64,000 nucleotides of DNA from Streptomyces tsukubensis (GTDB taxonomy: Bacteria; Actinomycetota; Actinomycetes; Streptomycetales; Streptomycetaceae), in contig NZ_CP045178.1 of NCBI RefSeq assembly GCF_009296025.1, positions 4,092,001-4,156,000 of the forward strand. The letters run 5' to 3'. The notes beneath the pieces were generated by a model. It was not told the DNA's origin and searched no databases. It worked only from the letters and a program-made list of their open reading frames with translations. Positions 8,711 through 17,577 of this stretch are shown here, piece by piece (position 1 is the first letter of the stretch; the number at the start of each line of letters is the position of its first letter). The position numbers were made by a program, and so were the translations under genes.

Positions 8711-8729
8711 ATCAGAGTCAAGCTCTGAT
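8711..8729. promoter_or_regulatory. Probable TetR operator
   Basis: ATCAGAG-TCAAG-CTCTGAT is a perfect inverted repeat with 7-bp arms. It lies in the 96-bp divergent region, 11 bp before the ATG of the FAD oxidase gene. Length, symmetry and location fit a TetR-family operator. Confidence 0.6.
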
Positions 8730-8740
8730 TGACTGCCGCC

Positions 8741-10069
8741 ATGGACGACGACGAACTGATGCTCTGGAACGGGGCGGTGACCCACCGGGCGGCGGCGGTC
8801 GCACGGTGCCGCAGCGCGGATGAGGTGAGCGCGGCCGTTCGGCGAGCACGCGCCGACGGGCTTCCCCTGTCCGTGCTCGGCGGGGGTCACGACTGGACGG
8901 GACGCGCGATCCGTCCCGACGCAATGGTCATCGACCTCCGCGGCATGCGGACCGTCACGGTGGACGGCGACGTCGCGGTCGTGGGCGGAGGCGCGACGGC
9001 GGCCGACCTGGTCGCCGGGGCGGCCGAACACGGCCGGTCCGCGGCGACCGGCACCGTCGGCGCGGTCGGGATGGCAGGACTCACCCTCGGCGGAGGGTAC
9101 GGGCCCCTGTGCGGAGTCGCGGGGCTGGCCCTCGACAACCTCCTGAGCGCCGAAGTCGTCCTGGCCGACGGCAGCATCGTCACCACCGACGAGGACACGC
9201 TGCCCGACCTCTTCTGGGCCTTGCGAGGCGGCGGCGGGAACTTCGGCGTGGTGACATCGACGCGCATACGACTGCACCGCATACCGCGCGTGTACGCCGG
9301 GTTCGTGTTCTTCCCCCTGACCGCCGCGACCGACGTACTGGACGGCTTCGCCGAGCTGTCCGGTGCGGCGCCCGACGAACTCACCGCACAGACCGGTGTC
9401 ATCAGCGGCCAGGACGGCACACCCACGCTGTTCGTCAACCCGACCTGGAGCGGCCCCCTCGCGGACGGCGCGTACTGGGTGAATCGGATCGCGAAGCTCG
9501 GCACGCCGGCCATGGTCCACGCCGGCCCGGTCGACTACGCCGAGCCGCTGCGCCGCGGCGACCAGAAGTTCGCCGCCGACGGACGGCACTACGCCATCAG
9601 GACCCGCACGCTCGCGGCGCTCACGCCGGACGCGAACCAGGCCATCGTGGCCGCGGGCGCCGACCGTACCTCTCCACTCAGCGCGGTGAGCATCCACCAC
9701 TTCCACGGAGCGGCGACGCGCGTACCTTTGGAGGCCACGGCGTTCGGGCTGCGCCAGGATCACTTCATGGTCGAGATCCTCGCGTCCTGGCGCCCGGGGG
9801 CCGGTGACGAAGGAGCACACCGGCGGTGGGCCGACGAGACAGCCGACATGCTCAGGCCGTTCGCGCTGCCCGGCGGCTACCCGAACCTCCTCGCCGACAG
9901 CCACCACGACCAGATCGCCCACGCCTACGGCCCCCACACCGGTCGACTGCTCAAGGCCAAGGCGCGGTTCGACCCTGACGGAATCTTCTCCGCCATCCCG
10001 CTGCCGGTTCCGGTCCCCGTCCCGGTCCCGAGCCGCGCTACGTACCCAGCAAAAACGGGTGAAGCATGA
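8741..10069 (+). CDS. FAD-binding oxidoreductase (BBE/PCMH type)
   Basis: 442 aa from ATG 8741. The N-terminal PCMH FAD-binding domain contains LSVLGGGHDWTGRAI; its GGGH motif carries the His that usually binds FAD covalently. It continues with GAVGMAGLTLGGGYGPLCGVAGLALDN and LRGGGGNFGVVTS. The usual second attachment Cys would fall in GPLCG, so bicovalent flavinylation is possible. The C-terminal berberine-bridge element is reduced to AKARFDPDGIFSAIPLP. Members oxidise sugars, alkaloids or secondary-metabolite alcohols; the substrate here is unknown. The C-terminus has a PVPVPVPVP repeat. Likely repressed by the divergent TetR. Confidence 0.85.
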   Translation: MDDDELMLWNGAVTHRAAAVARCRSADEVSAAVRRARADGLPLSVLGGGHDWTGRAIRPDAMVIDLRGMRTVTVDGDVAVVGGGATAADLVAGAAEHGRSAATGTVGAVGMAGLTLGGGYGPLCGVAGLALDNLLSAEVVLADGSIVTTDEDTLPDLFWALRGGGGNFGVVTSTRIRLHRIPRVYAGFVFFPLTAATDVLDGFAELSGAAPDELTAQTGVISGQDGTPTLFVNPTWSGPLADGAYWVNRIAKLGTPAMVHAGPVDYAEPLRRGDQKFAADGRHYAIRTRTLAALTPDANQAIVAAGADRTSPLSAVSIHHFHGAATRVPLEATAFGLRQDHFMVEILASWRPGAGDEGAHRRWADETADMLRPFALPGGYPNLLADSHHDQIAHAYGPHTGRLLKAKARFDPDGIFSAIPLPVPVPVPVPSRATYPAKTGEA

Positions 10070-10604
10070 GCGACGACAACAGCAAGCAGGACACGGCCAC
10101 CTCGCCGAGCACCCCAAAGAGAAGCACGGCGTTCACGTCATTGCCGAGACGCTCGACCAGGCCGGCGACACGATCGGTTCGCGCAAGGAGTTCCGGGGGC
10201 ACGTCACCGCCGGGGCGGCCCTGCTGCGCCCCGACGGCCGCGTACTCACCATCGAACACCGAGCGTTGCGCAAGTGGCTGCTGCCAGGTGGGCACGTCGA
10301 GGACAGCGACACAACGCTCGTCGACGCAGCCCTGCGGGAACTGGCCGAAGAAACCGGCATCAGCCTCGACCAGGTCGAGCCTGACAGCGGCCTGCCCCTC
10401 CACGTCGACGTGCACGCGATCCCGGCCAACGACGCCAAAGGCGAGCCGGAGCATCTCCACTTCGACTTCCGGTACCTGTTCCGTACCACGGCCGACACGG
10501 TCGAACTGCAAGAGGAAGAGGTGACGGCGTACTCGTGGCAGTTCGCCGACACACTGACGGCCGAACCCCTGCGCTCACGGCTGATGGCCGCAGCGCGACC
10601 GTAG
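10059..10604 (+). CDS. Nudix hydrolase, N-terminus probably frameshifted
   Basis: The Nudix domain is clear: LLPGGHVEDSDTTLVDAALRELAEETGI matches GX5EX7REUXEEXGU, with Asp replacing the first Glu and one extra residue. In this frame the only nearby start is the GTG at 10059, which gives an odd VKHERRQQQAGHGHLAEHPKEKHG beginning. In the +1 frame an ATG at 10066 overlaps the upstream stop (ATGA) and gives MSDDNSKQDTAT, a much more natural N-terminus. An indel near 10098-10103 would join it to LAEHPKEKHG. So the gene is either a real frameshift, a sequence error, or uses the poor GTG. The substrate of the hydrolase is unknown. Confidence 0.7.
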   Translation: MKHERRQQQAGHGHLAEHPKEKHGVHVIAETLDQAGDTIGSRKEFRGHVTAGAALLRPDGRVLTIEHRALRKWLLPGGHVEDSDTTLVDAALRELAEETGISLDQVEPDSGLPLHVDVHAIPANDAKGEPEHLHFDFRYLFRTTADTVELQEEEVTAYSWQFADTLTAEPLRSRLMAAARP

Positions 10605-10623
10605 CTCCTGAATACGGCGAAGG

Positions 10624-10652
10624 CCCCGCGCACCCCTGAAGGGGCGGCGGGG
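10624..10652. terminator. Rho-independent-type hairpin after the Nudix gene
   Basis: CCCCGC-gca-CCCCT-ga-AGGGG-cg-GCGGGG can fold into a long GC hairpin 20 bp after the Nudix stop. It has no U-tract, as is usual in Streptomyces. Confidence 0.55.
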
Positions 10653-10754
10653 ACTCCGTGCGGGATCCGCTGCCGGTACGTCAGATCCTGGCTTCGTCTT
10701 CCGGCACTTCGCGTGCGCGCCCGTCGGAGGAAGCCGGTTGAGACGGGGGTCGGC

Positions 10755-10991
10755 CTAGTACAGCGCCCAGAGGTCGAACCGCCCCTTGTTCTCGACGCAG
10801 GTGGCATCCTTGTAGTGCTTCTTCGCCTCAGGAATGTCCGCCTTGCACGCGGCCATGGTGGGGTAGAACACAGGACCACCGGCGACATTGTGCCAACTGG
10901 CGGCGGAGGCGGAACCAGCCGTCAGCGGAATCGCGACCACAGCGGCAGCGACGGCGAGACCGTAGGGCACACGCTTGCGCCACGACTTCAT
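10755..10991 (-). CDS. Small secreted protein
   Basis: 78 aa. The start is the ATG at 10991, because AAGGAG lies six bases upstream; an ATG six bases earlier abuts the ribosome site. The signal peptide is MKSWRKRVPYGLAVAAAVVA with cleavage likely after GSASA. The mature part is about 46 residues with two cysteines (MAACKADI and DATCVENKG), which could form one disulfide, and ends in WALY. I recognise no family. It is an isolated gene. Confidence 0.75.
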   Translation of the reverse strand: MKSWRKRVPYGLAVAAAVVAIPLTAGSASAASWHNVAGGPVFYPTMAACKADIPEAKKHYKDATCVENKGRFDLWALY

Positions 10992-11443
10992 ATACATCTC
11001 CTTACGTGCACGGCCGGACCCGCGCCGGGCCGGCCGCTTCGGGGTGGATCGGGTTGTGTCGGGGCTGATGTACGGTCCACCACCCGCCTGGGACGCGACC
11101 GGCTTCGCTTTGCACGGTTGCGGAAGTGGGGGGGGGGACCTGAAGCGGCGGACCCTGACAGCTCGCCGCCCAGCACTGTTCCCGTACCGGTGGCAGCCGA
11201 GGCATTACGTACACCGGGCACGCGTCCGCGTCCGGTGCTGCGCCTCGACCCCCCAACAGGACAACATGAATGATCGTTTGCGATCAATAATTGCCTGACC
11301 CTGTTACTGGTCCCTTACAAAAAGATCAACATTTACCAGGGGTCAGCCATGCCTCCATTTCTCCGCCCTCCGTCCTCCGCCCTGCGCTTTCCGTCCTCCG
11401 TCCTCCGTGCAGCTCACCACGAGCACGTCGATAACCTGCCCCG
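10992..11443. other. Non-coding gap with an AT-rich island and a palindrome
   Basis: These 452 bases hold no convincing gene. A GC-rich part includes a run of nine or more G at about 11128. An AT-rich stretch at 11270-11340 starts with the palindrome TGATCG-TTTG-CGATCA (11271-11286) and looks like a promoter/operator region for the HD-domain gene. A heptamer repeat follows. Confidence 0.5.
11361..11409. repeat. Heptamer repeat CTCCGTC-like x7
   Basis: Seven consecutive 7-bp units of the form CTCCGYC, with two units degenerate (CTGCGCT, TTCCGTC). The tract ends 34 bp before the HD-domain ATG. Confidence 0.8.
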
Positions 11444-12055
11444 ATGAGGATTCCCACCCCCGAAGAGATCCGCGACCTGCACAGGAATTACGCGCCCAGC
11501 GCCGACGTGTTCGACCGCGTCCACACCCACTGCGAGATCGTCGCCGACATCGCGCAGCAGCTCATCGCGAGCGGCTCACTCACTTCCGGTCCGCACGCCG
11601 TCGACGCCGAACTCGTGCGCGCCGGCTGTTTGCTCCACGACATCGGGGTCTACCGGCTCTTCGACGAGGACGGGCGGCTGGACGGCAGGAACTACGTCCG
11701 CCACGGGGTGCTGGGGTACGGCATCCTCACGGAGGAAGGGTTCCCCGAGGCGCTGCGCCGGTTCTGCTCCTGCCACACGGGGGTGGGGATCACCAGGGAG
11801 GACGTCGTACGCCAAGGGCTGCCGCTGCCGCCCGCCGACTACCTCGCGGTGAGCGAGGAGGAGCGGCTGGTGATGTACGCGGACAAGTTCCACTCCAAGA
11901 CGACCCCGCCCAGGTTCAACTCGCCCGCCTCCTACAGCGCCACCATCGGCCGCTACGGCACGGAGAAGAGCGCGGCCTTCGACGCGCTGCGCGCCGACTT
12001 CGGCGTCCCCGACCTGGAAGCTCTTGCCGCCACCCACGGGCATCGAATCGTCTGA
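11444..12055 (+). CDS. HD domain phosphohydrolase
   Basis: 203 aa. Metal-binding HD motifs are visible: VFDRVHTHCEIVADIA near residue 22, AGCLLHDIGVYRL near residue 60 (the HD pair), and CSCHTGVGI near residue 110. A late D in YADKFHSKT completes the usual set. HD proteins of this size hydrolyse phosphodiesters or nucleotides; the substrate is unknown. There is no Shine-Dalgarno before the ATG. The gene appears to be monocistronic. Confidence 0.82.
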   Translation: MRIPTPEEIRDLHRNYAPSADVFDRVHTHCEIVADIAQQLIASGSLTSGPHAVDAELVRAGCLLHDIGVYRLFDEDGRLDGRNYVRHGVLGYGILTEEGFPEALRRFCSCHTGVGITREDVVRQGLPLPPADYLAVSEEERLVMYADKFHSKTTPPRFNSPASYSATIGRYGTEKSAAFDALRADFGVPDLEALAATHGHRIV

Positions 12056-12246
12056 CGCCACTGGTGACCATGACCGGTATGCAGACAATTCGCCCCGTAC
12101 GGCGAACATTTGTGTGACAAGACGGACTGATTCACCCCTGGGGGTGTACAACCCCACCCGAGGTTCAGGAGTCTCGTGAGCGAGCGTCCGCACGCAAGGC
12201 CGCGCTCAACCTCATTCTTCATTTCTCGCCCATTTCGGAGCGTTCA

Positions 12247-13182
12247 GTGAACAACGGCACCAAAGGCGCACGCCGCGCCGCCACCCTTCTCGTCACCGCG
12301 GGCGCGGTCCTCGCCGCCTCCGCCCTGACCACGCCCGCGCAGGCGGCCACATCGACGCCGTCCGTCAAGGCCAAGGGTGCCTTCCTGCTGAACACGGCGT
12401 CGGGCGCGACCCTGTACAGCAAGGCTGCCGACACGAAGCGGCAGATGGCGAGCACCACCAAGATGATGACGGCCACCGTCGTCCTCGACACCAAGGGCTT
12501 GAACCTCAACCGCAAGGTCACCGTCAAGAAGACCTACCGCGACTACGTCACCAAGGAGGGCGCGTCCACCGCCGACCTCCGCACGGGCGACAAGCTGACC
12601 GTCAAGCAGCTGCTGTACGCGACGATGCTCCCCTCGGGTTGCGACGCGGCGTACGCGCTGGCGGACGCCTTCGGCTCGGGCAAGACCGTCGCCGCGCGCA
12701 AGAGCTCGTTCATCGGCAAGATGAACGCGAAGGCCGGCTCCCTCGGCATGAAGAACACCAAGTACGACTCCTTCGACGGCATCTCGTCGAAGGGCAAGAA
12801 CTACACCACCCCGCGTGACATGTCGAAGCTCGCCAGGCACGCGCTGAAGAGTTCCACGTTCAAGACCGTCGTCGCGACGAAGAGCACCAAGCAGAAGGCG
12901 ACCGCGAGCAGCGGCAAGTCCCGTACGTACACCTGGTACAACACCAACAAGCTGCTCGGTTCCTACAAGGGCGCCATCGGCATCAAGACCGGCACGGGCA
13001 CCGCGGCCGGACCCTGCCTCGTCTTCGCCGCCAGCCGCGGTGGCAAGACCGTCGCGGGTGTCATCCTCAACGACGCCAACCGCTACCAGGACGCGGCGAA
13101 GATCATGGACGCGGCCTTCAAGTCGAAGAGCGCCAAGAGCATGAAGCTGCGCGTGCTGCCGCCCACCGCCCAGCGCGACTGA
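12247..13182 (+). CDS. D-alanyl-D-alanine carboxypeptidase (penicillin-binding protein, S11 family)
   Basis: 311 aa from GTG 12247 behind GGAG. A signal peptide (MNNGTKGARRAATLLVTAGA... cleaved near TPAQAA) exports it. The active-site motifs are in order: MASTTKMMT (SxxK) near residue 69, PSGCDAAYAL (SxN variant, with Cys instead of Asn) near residue 128, and GIKTGTG (KTG) near residue 245. It trims the terminal D-Ala of peptidoglycan pentapeptides outside the membrane. It is lysine-rich. There is no C-terminal amphipathic anchor, so it may be released or weakly attached. Confidence 0.9.
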   Translation: MNNGTKGARRAATLLVTAGAVLAASALTTPAQAATSTPSVKAKGAFLLNTASGATLYSKAADTKRQMASTTKMMTATVVLDTKGLNLNRKVTVKKTYRDYVTKEGASTADLRTGDKLTVKQLLYATMLPSGCDAAYALADAFGSGKTVAARKSSFIGKMNAKAGSLGMKNTKYDSFDGISSKGKNYTTPRDMSKLARHALKSSTFKTVVATKSTKQKATASSGKSRTYTWYNTNKLLGSYKGAIGIKTGTGTAAGPCLVFAASRGGKTVAGVILNDANRYQDAAKIMDAAFKSKSAKSMKLRVLPPTAQRD

Positions 13183-13235
13183 TCGGACCGGATCGGATCG
13201 ACCGATCCGACTCGGCACCCGGCACAGTTACGGCA

Positions 13236-13268
13236 GGAGCCCGCGGCCAGTGGTTGGCCGCGGGCTCC
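13236..13268. terminator. Bidirectional terminator between dac and bkdC1
   Basis: GGAGCCCGCGGCC and GGCCGCGGGCTCC form a perfect 13-bp stem with a 7-base loop, between two convergent genes. Confidence 0.85.
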
Positions 13269-13321
13269 CGCCGTTCTCGGTATGGGTATGGGTATCGGTC
13301 CAGGACCCGGCAGCCGCTACG

Positions 13322-14947
13322 TCAGCCCCACGTGATCAGCCGCTTCGGCCGCTCCAGCACCGCCGCCACATCCGCGAGTGCCTTGGAGCCCAACTCACCG
13401 TCGACCAACCGGTGGTCGAAGGAGAGCGCGAGAGTGGTGACCTGGCGCGGCTTCACCTTGCCCTTGTGCACCCACGGCTGAAGCTTGATCGCCCCGACCG
13501 CGAGGATCGCGGACTCGCCCGGGTTGAGGATCGGCGTCCCCGTGTCGATGCCGAAGACACCGACGTTGGTGATCGTGACGGACCCGCCCTGCATCGCGGC
13601 GGGGGTCGTCCTGCCCTCCCTGGCCGTCGACACCAGGTCGCCGAGCGCGTCGGCCAGTTCCGGCAGGGCCTTGTCCTGGGCGTCCTTGATGTTGGGGACG
13701 AGGAGGCCACGCGGGGTGGCCGCCGCGATACCCAGGTTCACGTAGTGCTTCTGGACGATCTCCTGGGCCGCCTCGTCCCAGGACGCGTTGATCCCGGGGT
13801 TCCGCTTGATCGCGACGAGGAACGCCTTGGCGATCAGCAGCAGCGGGTTGACCCGCACCCCCGCCATGTCGGGGTCGGCCTTCAGCTCCTGGACGAGCTT
13901 CATCGTGCGCGTCACATCGACCGTCACGAACTCCGTGACATGCGGCGCCGTGAACGCCGAGCCCACCATCGCCTGCGCGGTCGCCTTGCGTACACCCTTC
14001 ACGGGGATACGGGTCTCGCGCGCGCCGTTCACCGCCGCGGGGGCCTGCGCCACCGGCTCGGGGGCGGGGACAGAGACGGGAGCGGAGGGAGCCGCGGGCT
14101 GCCGCCCCTCGGGAACGGTCACCGCCGCGTGCACGTCGTCGCGGGTGATGACCCCGTCGGCGCCGGTCGGGGTGACCGTGTACAGGTCCACGCCCAGGTC
14201 CTTGGCCAGCTTGCGCACCGGGGGCTTCGCGAGGGGGCGTGCGCCCGGCGGTGTCGCCGTACCGGACGCGTGACCGTTGAGCTCGTACGCGGCCGACGCC
14301 TGAGCCGGACGCTCCGCCTGCGGCGCGGGCTGCTCGGGCGGGGCGGGCGGCGCGTAATAAGTACCCTCGGACGCCGTACCCGTGGACGCCGTACCCGTGG
14401 ACGCCGTACCCGTCTCCCCGGCGGCAGCCCCCCGGCCACCCGGCTCCGTCCCCTTACGGGGCCTCCGCTTGGTGGAGGACTCCGCCACGCCATAGCCGAC
14501 CAGCACCGGAGTGCGGCCTTCCTTGACGGCGGGCTCGGCGGGCTCGGCGGGCTCGGCGGGCTGAGCGGGCTCGGCGGGCTGGGTGGACTCAGCGGGCCCG
14601 GCAGACCCGGCAGACCCAGGAGTCACAGCCGCCTCGTCGGCACCGTCGGCACCGTCGGCACCACTGGCGCCGCCCGCCTCCCCCGCCACATCGATCGCGA
14701 TGATCACCTGGCCGACATCGACCGTCGTGCCCTCGGGGAAGCGCAGCTCCCGCACCACCCCGTCAAACGGGATCGGCAGCTCGACCGCGGCCTTCGCCGT
14801 CTCGACCTCGCACACCACCTGGCCGTCGGTGACCGTGTCACCCGGCGCCACATGCCACTTCAGGATCTCGGCCTCGGTGAGCCCTTCGCCCACGTCCGGC
14901 ATCTTGAACTCGCGGAAACGAGCCGTTTGCTGCGTCATCGTCGTCAC
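13322..14947 (-). CDS. bkdC1: Dihydrolipoamide acyltransferase E2 of branched-chain keto-acid dehydrogenase, cluster 1
   Basis: 541 aa from GTG 14947 behind GAGAGGGG. Domain order: lipoyl domain (residues ~12-88, lipoylated Lys in EVETAKAAVE), a long Ala/Pro/Glu/Thr linker with repeated AEPAEPAEP units, a peripheral-subunit-binding domain (KPPVRKLAKDLGVDL, ~residue 225) and the catalytic core ending in FDHRLVDGELG (HRxxDG active site). It transfers acyl groups from lipoamide to CoA and forms the core of the complex. It is third in an A-B-C operon. The products (isobutyryl-, isovaleryl-, 2-methylbutyryl-CoA) start branched fatty acid and polyketide synthesis. Assignment as BKD rather than PDH rests on operon type. 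Confidence 0.85.
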   Translation of the reverse strand: MTTMTQQTARFREFKMPDVGEGLTEAEILKWHVAPGDTVTDGQVVCEVETAKAAVELPIPFDGVVRELRFPEGTTVDVGQVIIAIDVAGEAGGASGADGADGADEAAVTPGSAGSAGPAESTQPAEPAQPAEPAEPAEPAVKEGRTPVLVGYGVAESSTKRRPRKGTEPGGRGAAAGETGTASTGTASTGTASEGTYYAPPAPPEQPAPQAERPAQASAAYELNGHASGTATPPGARPLAKPPVRKLAKDLGVDLYTVTPTGADGVITRDDVHAAVTVPEGRQPAAPSAPVSVPAPEPVAQAPAAVNGARETRIPVKGVRKATAQAMVGSAFTAPHVTEFVTVDVTRTMKLVQELKADPDMAGVRVNPLLLIAKAFLVAIKRNPGINASWDEAAQEIVQKHYVNLGIAAATPRGLLVPNIKDAQDKALPELADALGDLVSTAREGRTTPAAMQGGSVTITNVGVFGIDTGTPILNPGESAILAVGAIKLQPWVHKGKVKPRQVTTLALSFDHRLVDGELGSKALADVAAVLERPKRLITWG

Positions 14948-14962
14948 GACCCCTCTCCCTCT

Positions 14963-15949
14963 TCAGTAGGCCAGCGAGCGGTCGACGGCGTCGAGCACCC
15001 GGTCGAGTCCCGGCAGGTATTCGTCCTCAAGACGGGCCGGCGGATACGGGGCGTGGTAGCCGCCGACCCGCAGCACCGGGGCCTCAAGGTGGTAGAAGGA
15101 GCGCTCGGTGATCCGCGCGGCGATCTCCGCGCCCGTGCCGAGGAAGACGGGCGCCTCGTGCACCACGACCAGCCTGCCGGTCTTCTCCGCCGACGCCTGG
15201 ACCGTGTCGAAGTCGATGGGGGACATCGAGCGCAGGTCGACCACCTCGACCGACGTGCCCTCCTCGGCCGCCGCCGCTGCCGCCTCCTGGCAGACCTTCA
15301 CCATCGGGCCGTAGGCGGCGAGCGCCACATCCGTGCCCTCCCGCACCACCCGCGCCCTGTGCAGCGGGGCGGGGATGGCTTCCTTGTCGACCTCGCTCTT
15401 GTCCCAGTACCGCCGCTTGGGCTCGAAGAAGATCACCGGGTCGTCGCTCTGGATGGCCTGCTGCATCATCCAGTAGGCGTCCTGAGCGTTCGAGGGGGAG
15501 ACCACCTTGAGCCCCGCCACGTGGGCGAAGAGCGTCTCGGGCGACTCACTGTGGTGCTCGACCGCGCCGATGCCGCCGCCGTAGGGAATCCGGATGACGA
15601 CCGGCATCTTGACCTTGCCGAGCGCCCTCGCGTGCATCTTCGCGAGCTGCGTGACGATCTGGTCGTACGCGGGGAAGACGAAGCCGTCGAACTGGATCTC
15701 CACCACCGGCCTGTACCCCCGCAGGGCCAGCCCGATCGCGGTGCCGACGATGCCGGACTCGGCGAGCGGGGTGTCCACCACGCGGCCCTCGCCGAAGTCC
15801 TTGTGCAGGCCGTCCGTCACACGGAAGACACCGCCGAGCTTTCCGACGTCCTCACCCATGATGAGAACCTTCGGGTCCGACTCCAGCGCGGTGCGCAGCG
15901 ACGCGTTGATCGCTTTGGCGATCGCCAACTTCTCCACGGTCATCGTCAC
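14963..15949 (-). CDS. bkdB1: Branched-chain keto-acid dehydrogenase E1 beta subunit, cluster 1
   Basis: 328 aa. Transketolase-type pyrimidine-binding domain (MGEDVGKLGGVFRVTDGLHKDFG ... PLAESGIVGTAIGLALRGYRPVVEIQF) followed by the transketolase C-terminal domain (VEVVDLRSMSPIDFDTV). It pairs with E1 alpha to form the thiamine-diphosphate-dependent decarboxylase. The GTG start at 15949 overlaps the stop of the alpha gene (GTGA), and 15 bp separate its stop from the E2 start, so the three genes form one operon. An ATG at 15943 is an alternative start. Confidence 0.9.
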   Translation of the reverse strand: MTMTVEKLAIAKAINASLRTALESDPKVLIMGEDVGKLGGVFRVTDGLHKDFGEGRVVDTPLAESGIVGTAIGLALRGYRPVVEIQFDGFVFPAYDQIVTQLAKMHARALGKVKMPVVIRIPYGGGIGAVEHHSESPETLFAHVAGLKVVSPSNAQDAYWMMQQAIQSDDPVIFFEPKRRYWDKSEVDKEAIPAPLHRARVVREGTDVALAAYGPMVKVCQEAAAAAAEEGTSVEVVDLRSMSPIDFDTVQASAEKTGRLVVVHEAPVFLGTGAEIAARITERSFYHLEAPVLRVGGYHAPYPPARLEDEYLPGLDRVLDAVDRSLAY

Positions 15950-17361
15950 TCACCCTCTCCGCTGGCCGGAGCGTCCGCGAACGAGGCCTGATAGGCCCGG
16001 AACTGGGCGCGCTCCTCGTCCACCAGCGCGTGTCCGTCCGCGTACACGTTCTCGAAGATCGCCAACCGGTCCGGCTCGGGCATCGACCGCACCACCTCAC
16101 GTACTCGTTTGCCCAACGCTTCGCTCTCCGTCTCCAGTTCCCCGAAGAACGATTCGTCGGCGAACCCCTCAGCGAGGAGGTAGGAACGCAGCCGGAGCAG
16201 CGGGTCCTTCGCCTCCCACGCCTCGCGCTCCTCGTCCGCCCGGTACTTCGTCGGGTCGTCGGAGGTGGTGTGCGCGCCCATCCGGTACGTGAACGCCTCG
16301 ACCAGCATCGGTCCCTCGCCGTTCCTCGCGTGTTCGAGGGCGGCCCTCGTCACCGCCAGACACGCCAGTACGTCATTGCCGTCCACCCGTACGCCGGGGA
16401 AGCCGAAGCCCCGCGCGCGCTGGTAGAGCGGCACGCGGGTCTGCTTCTCCGTCGGCTCGGAGATGGCCCACTGGTTGTTCTGGCAGAAGAAGACGACCGG
16501 GGCGTTGTAGACGGCGGAGAAGGTGAACGCCTCCGCTACATCGCCCTGGCTGGAGGCGCCGTCACCGAAGTACGCGATCACCGCCGAGTCGGCCCCGTCC
16601 TTGGCCACCCCCATGGCGTAGCCGGTGGCGTGCAGGGTCTGCGAGCCGATGACGATCGTGTACAGGTGGAAGTTGTTGCTGTTCGGGTCCCAGCCGCCGT
16701 GGTTGACCCCGCGGAACATGCCGAGGAGGTTGGCCGGGTCGACCCCGCGGCACCAGGCCACACCGTGCTCGCGGTAGGTCGGGAAGACGTAGTCGTCGTC
16801 GCGCAGCGCCCGCCCCGAGCCGATCTGGGCGGCCTCCTGGCCGAGCAGCGAGGCCCACAGGCCCAGCTCGCCCTGGCGCTGGAGCGCTGTCGCCTCCGCG
16901 TCGAAACGGCGGGTGAGCAGCATGTCCCGGTAGAGACCGCGCAGCTCCTCGGGGGTGATGGCGTCGACGTACGCGTCGTACGCCGGGTCGGAGATCCGCT
17001 CGCCCTCGGGAGTGAGGAGCTGGATGAGCTGGCCGCCCTCGGCGGCGGAGGCGGGGGCCTCTGCGTGCGCGGTGGGCCGCGGGGACCCGGCCGCCGAGGT
17101 GCGCGCGGGCGCCTTCTTGGCGGCGGTCTTCTTGGCGGCGGTCTTCGGGGCGGTCTTCTTCGCGGCGGGGCCCGCGGACTTCTTGGCCGCGGGACCAGCG
17201 GCCTTCTTCCCGGCAGGACCGGCCGACTTGGCCACAGCCGTCTTCTTCCCCGGCGCCTTACTCGCGGGTGCCTTCTTCGCCGGTGCGCCGTCCCCTGCGG
17301 CGCTCCCGCGCTCGGTGCTGGCACCGCGCGGTGTACGCGCGGTAGTGCTCTCCACGGTCAC
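15946..17361 (-). CDS. bkdA1: Branched-chain keto-acid dehydrogenase E1 alpha subunit, cluster 1, with histone-H1-like N-terminus
   Basis: 471 aa. The start is the GTG at 17361 with GGAGGAG five bases upstream; the frame is open for 270 bp further but has no support. The first ~100 residues are a Lys/Ala/Pro tail (AKKTAAKKAPA-type repeats) resembling a histone H1 C-terminus. The E1 domain then shows the ThDP-binding loop IAYFGDGASSQGDVAEAFTFSAVYNAPVVFFCQNNQ and the phosphorylation-loop-like YRMGAHTTSDDPTKYR. It decarboxylates branched 2-oxo acids from Val, Leu and Ile. A 22-bp palindrome lies upstream. Confidence 0.88.
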   Translation of the reverse strand: MTVESTTARTPRGASTERGSAAGDGAPAKKAPASKAPGKKTAVAKSAGPAGKKAAGPAAKKSAGPAAKKTAPKTAAKKTAAKKAPARTSAAGSPRPTAHAEAPASAAEGGQLIQLLTPEGERISDPAYDAYVDAITPEELRGLYRDMLLTRRFDAEATALQRQGELGLWASLLGQEAAQIGSGRALRDDDYVFPTYREHGVAWCRGVDPANLLGMFRGVNHGGWDPNSNNFHLYTIVIGSQTLHATGYAMGVAKDGADSAVIAYFGDGASSQGDVAEAFTFSAVYNAPVVFFCQNNQWAISEPTEKQTRVPLYQRARGFGFPGVRVDGNDVLACLAVTRAALEHARNGEGPMLVEAFTYRMGAHTTSDDPTKYRADEEREAWEAKDPLLRLRSYLLAEGFADESFFGELETESEALGKRVREVVRSMPEPDRLAIFENVYADGHALVDEERAQFRAYQASFADAPASGEGE

Positions 17362-17577
17362 GTGTGCTCCTCCGTCGATCCGGCCCCCGGGATCCGCCGG
17401 GAGCTGGGGGTCCCCCTGCCCCTCTGAGGTAGGGGGAGAAGGCTCGCCTGGTCCCGCCCGCGCACGGGGTGGGTGCGGCTCGGCCGGAACAGGCGTGACA
17501 GCGTTCCGGCGAGTTCCCTGCAAAGTGCACGTTACCCAGAGGTTCGCATATCCGCGAAACCCCACTTGACCTGCAAT

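Noticed and set aside
10066..10524. 152-aa open frame starting MSDDNSKQ
   Set aside because: After about 12 residues it is low-complexity and overlaps the Nudix frame; kept only as evidence for a frameshift.
11128..11138. G-run as a G-quadruplex switch
   Set aside because: A single run of G without further spaced runs; no support for a regulatory role.
13250..15991. 913-codon open frame on the plus strand opposite bkdC1 and bkdB1
   Set aside because: It is a GC-composition shadow: Arg/His/Gly-rich with no domain, antisense to two well-supported genes.
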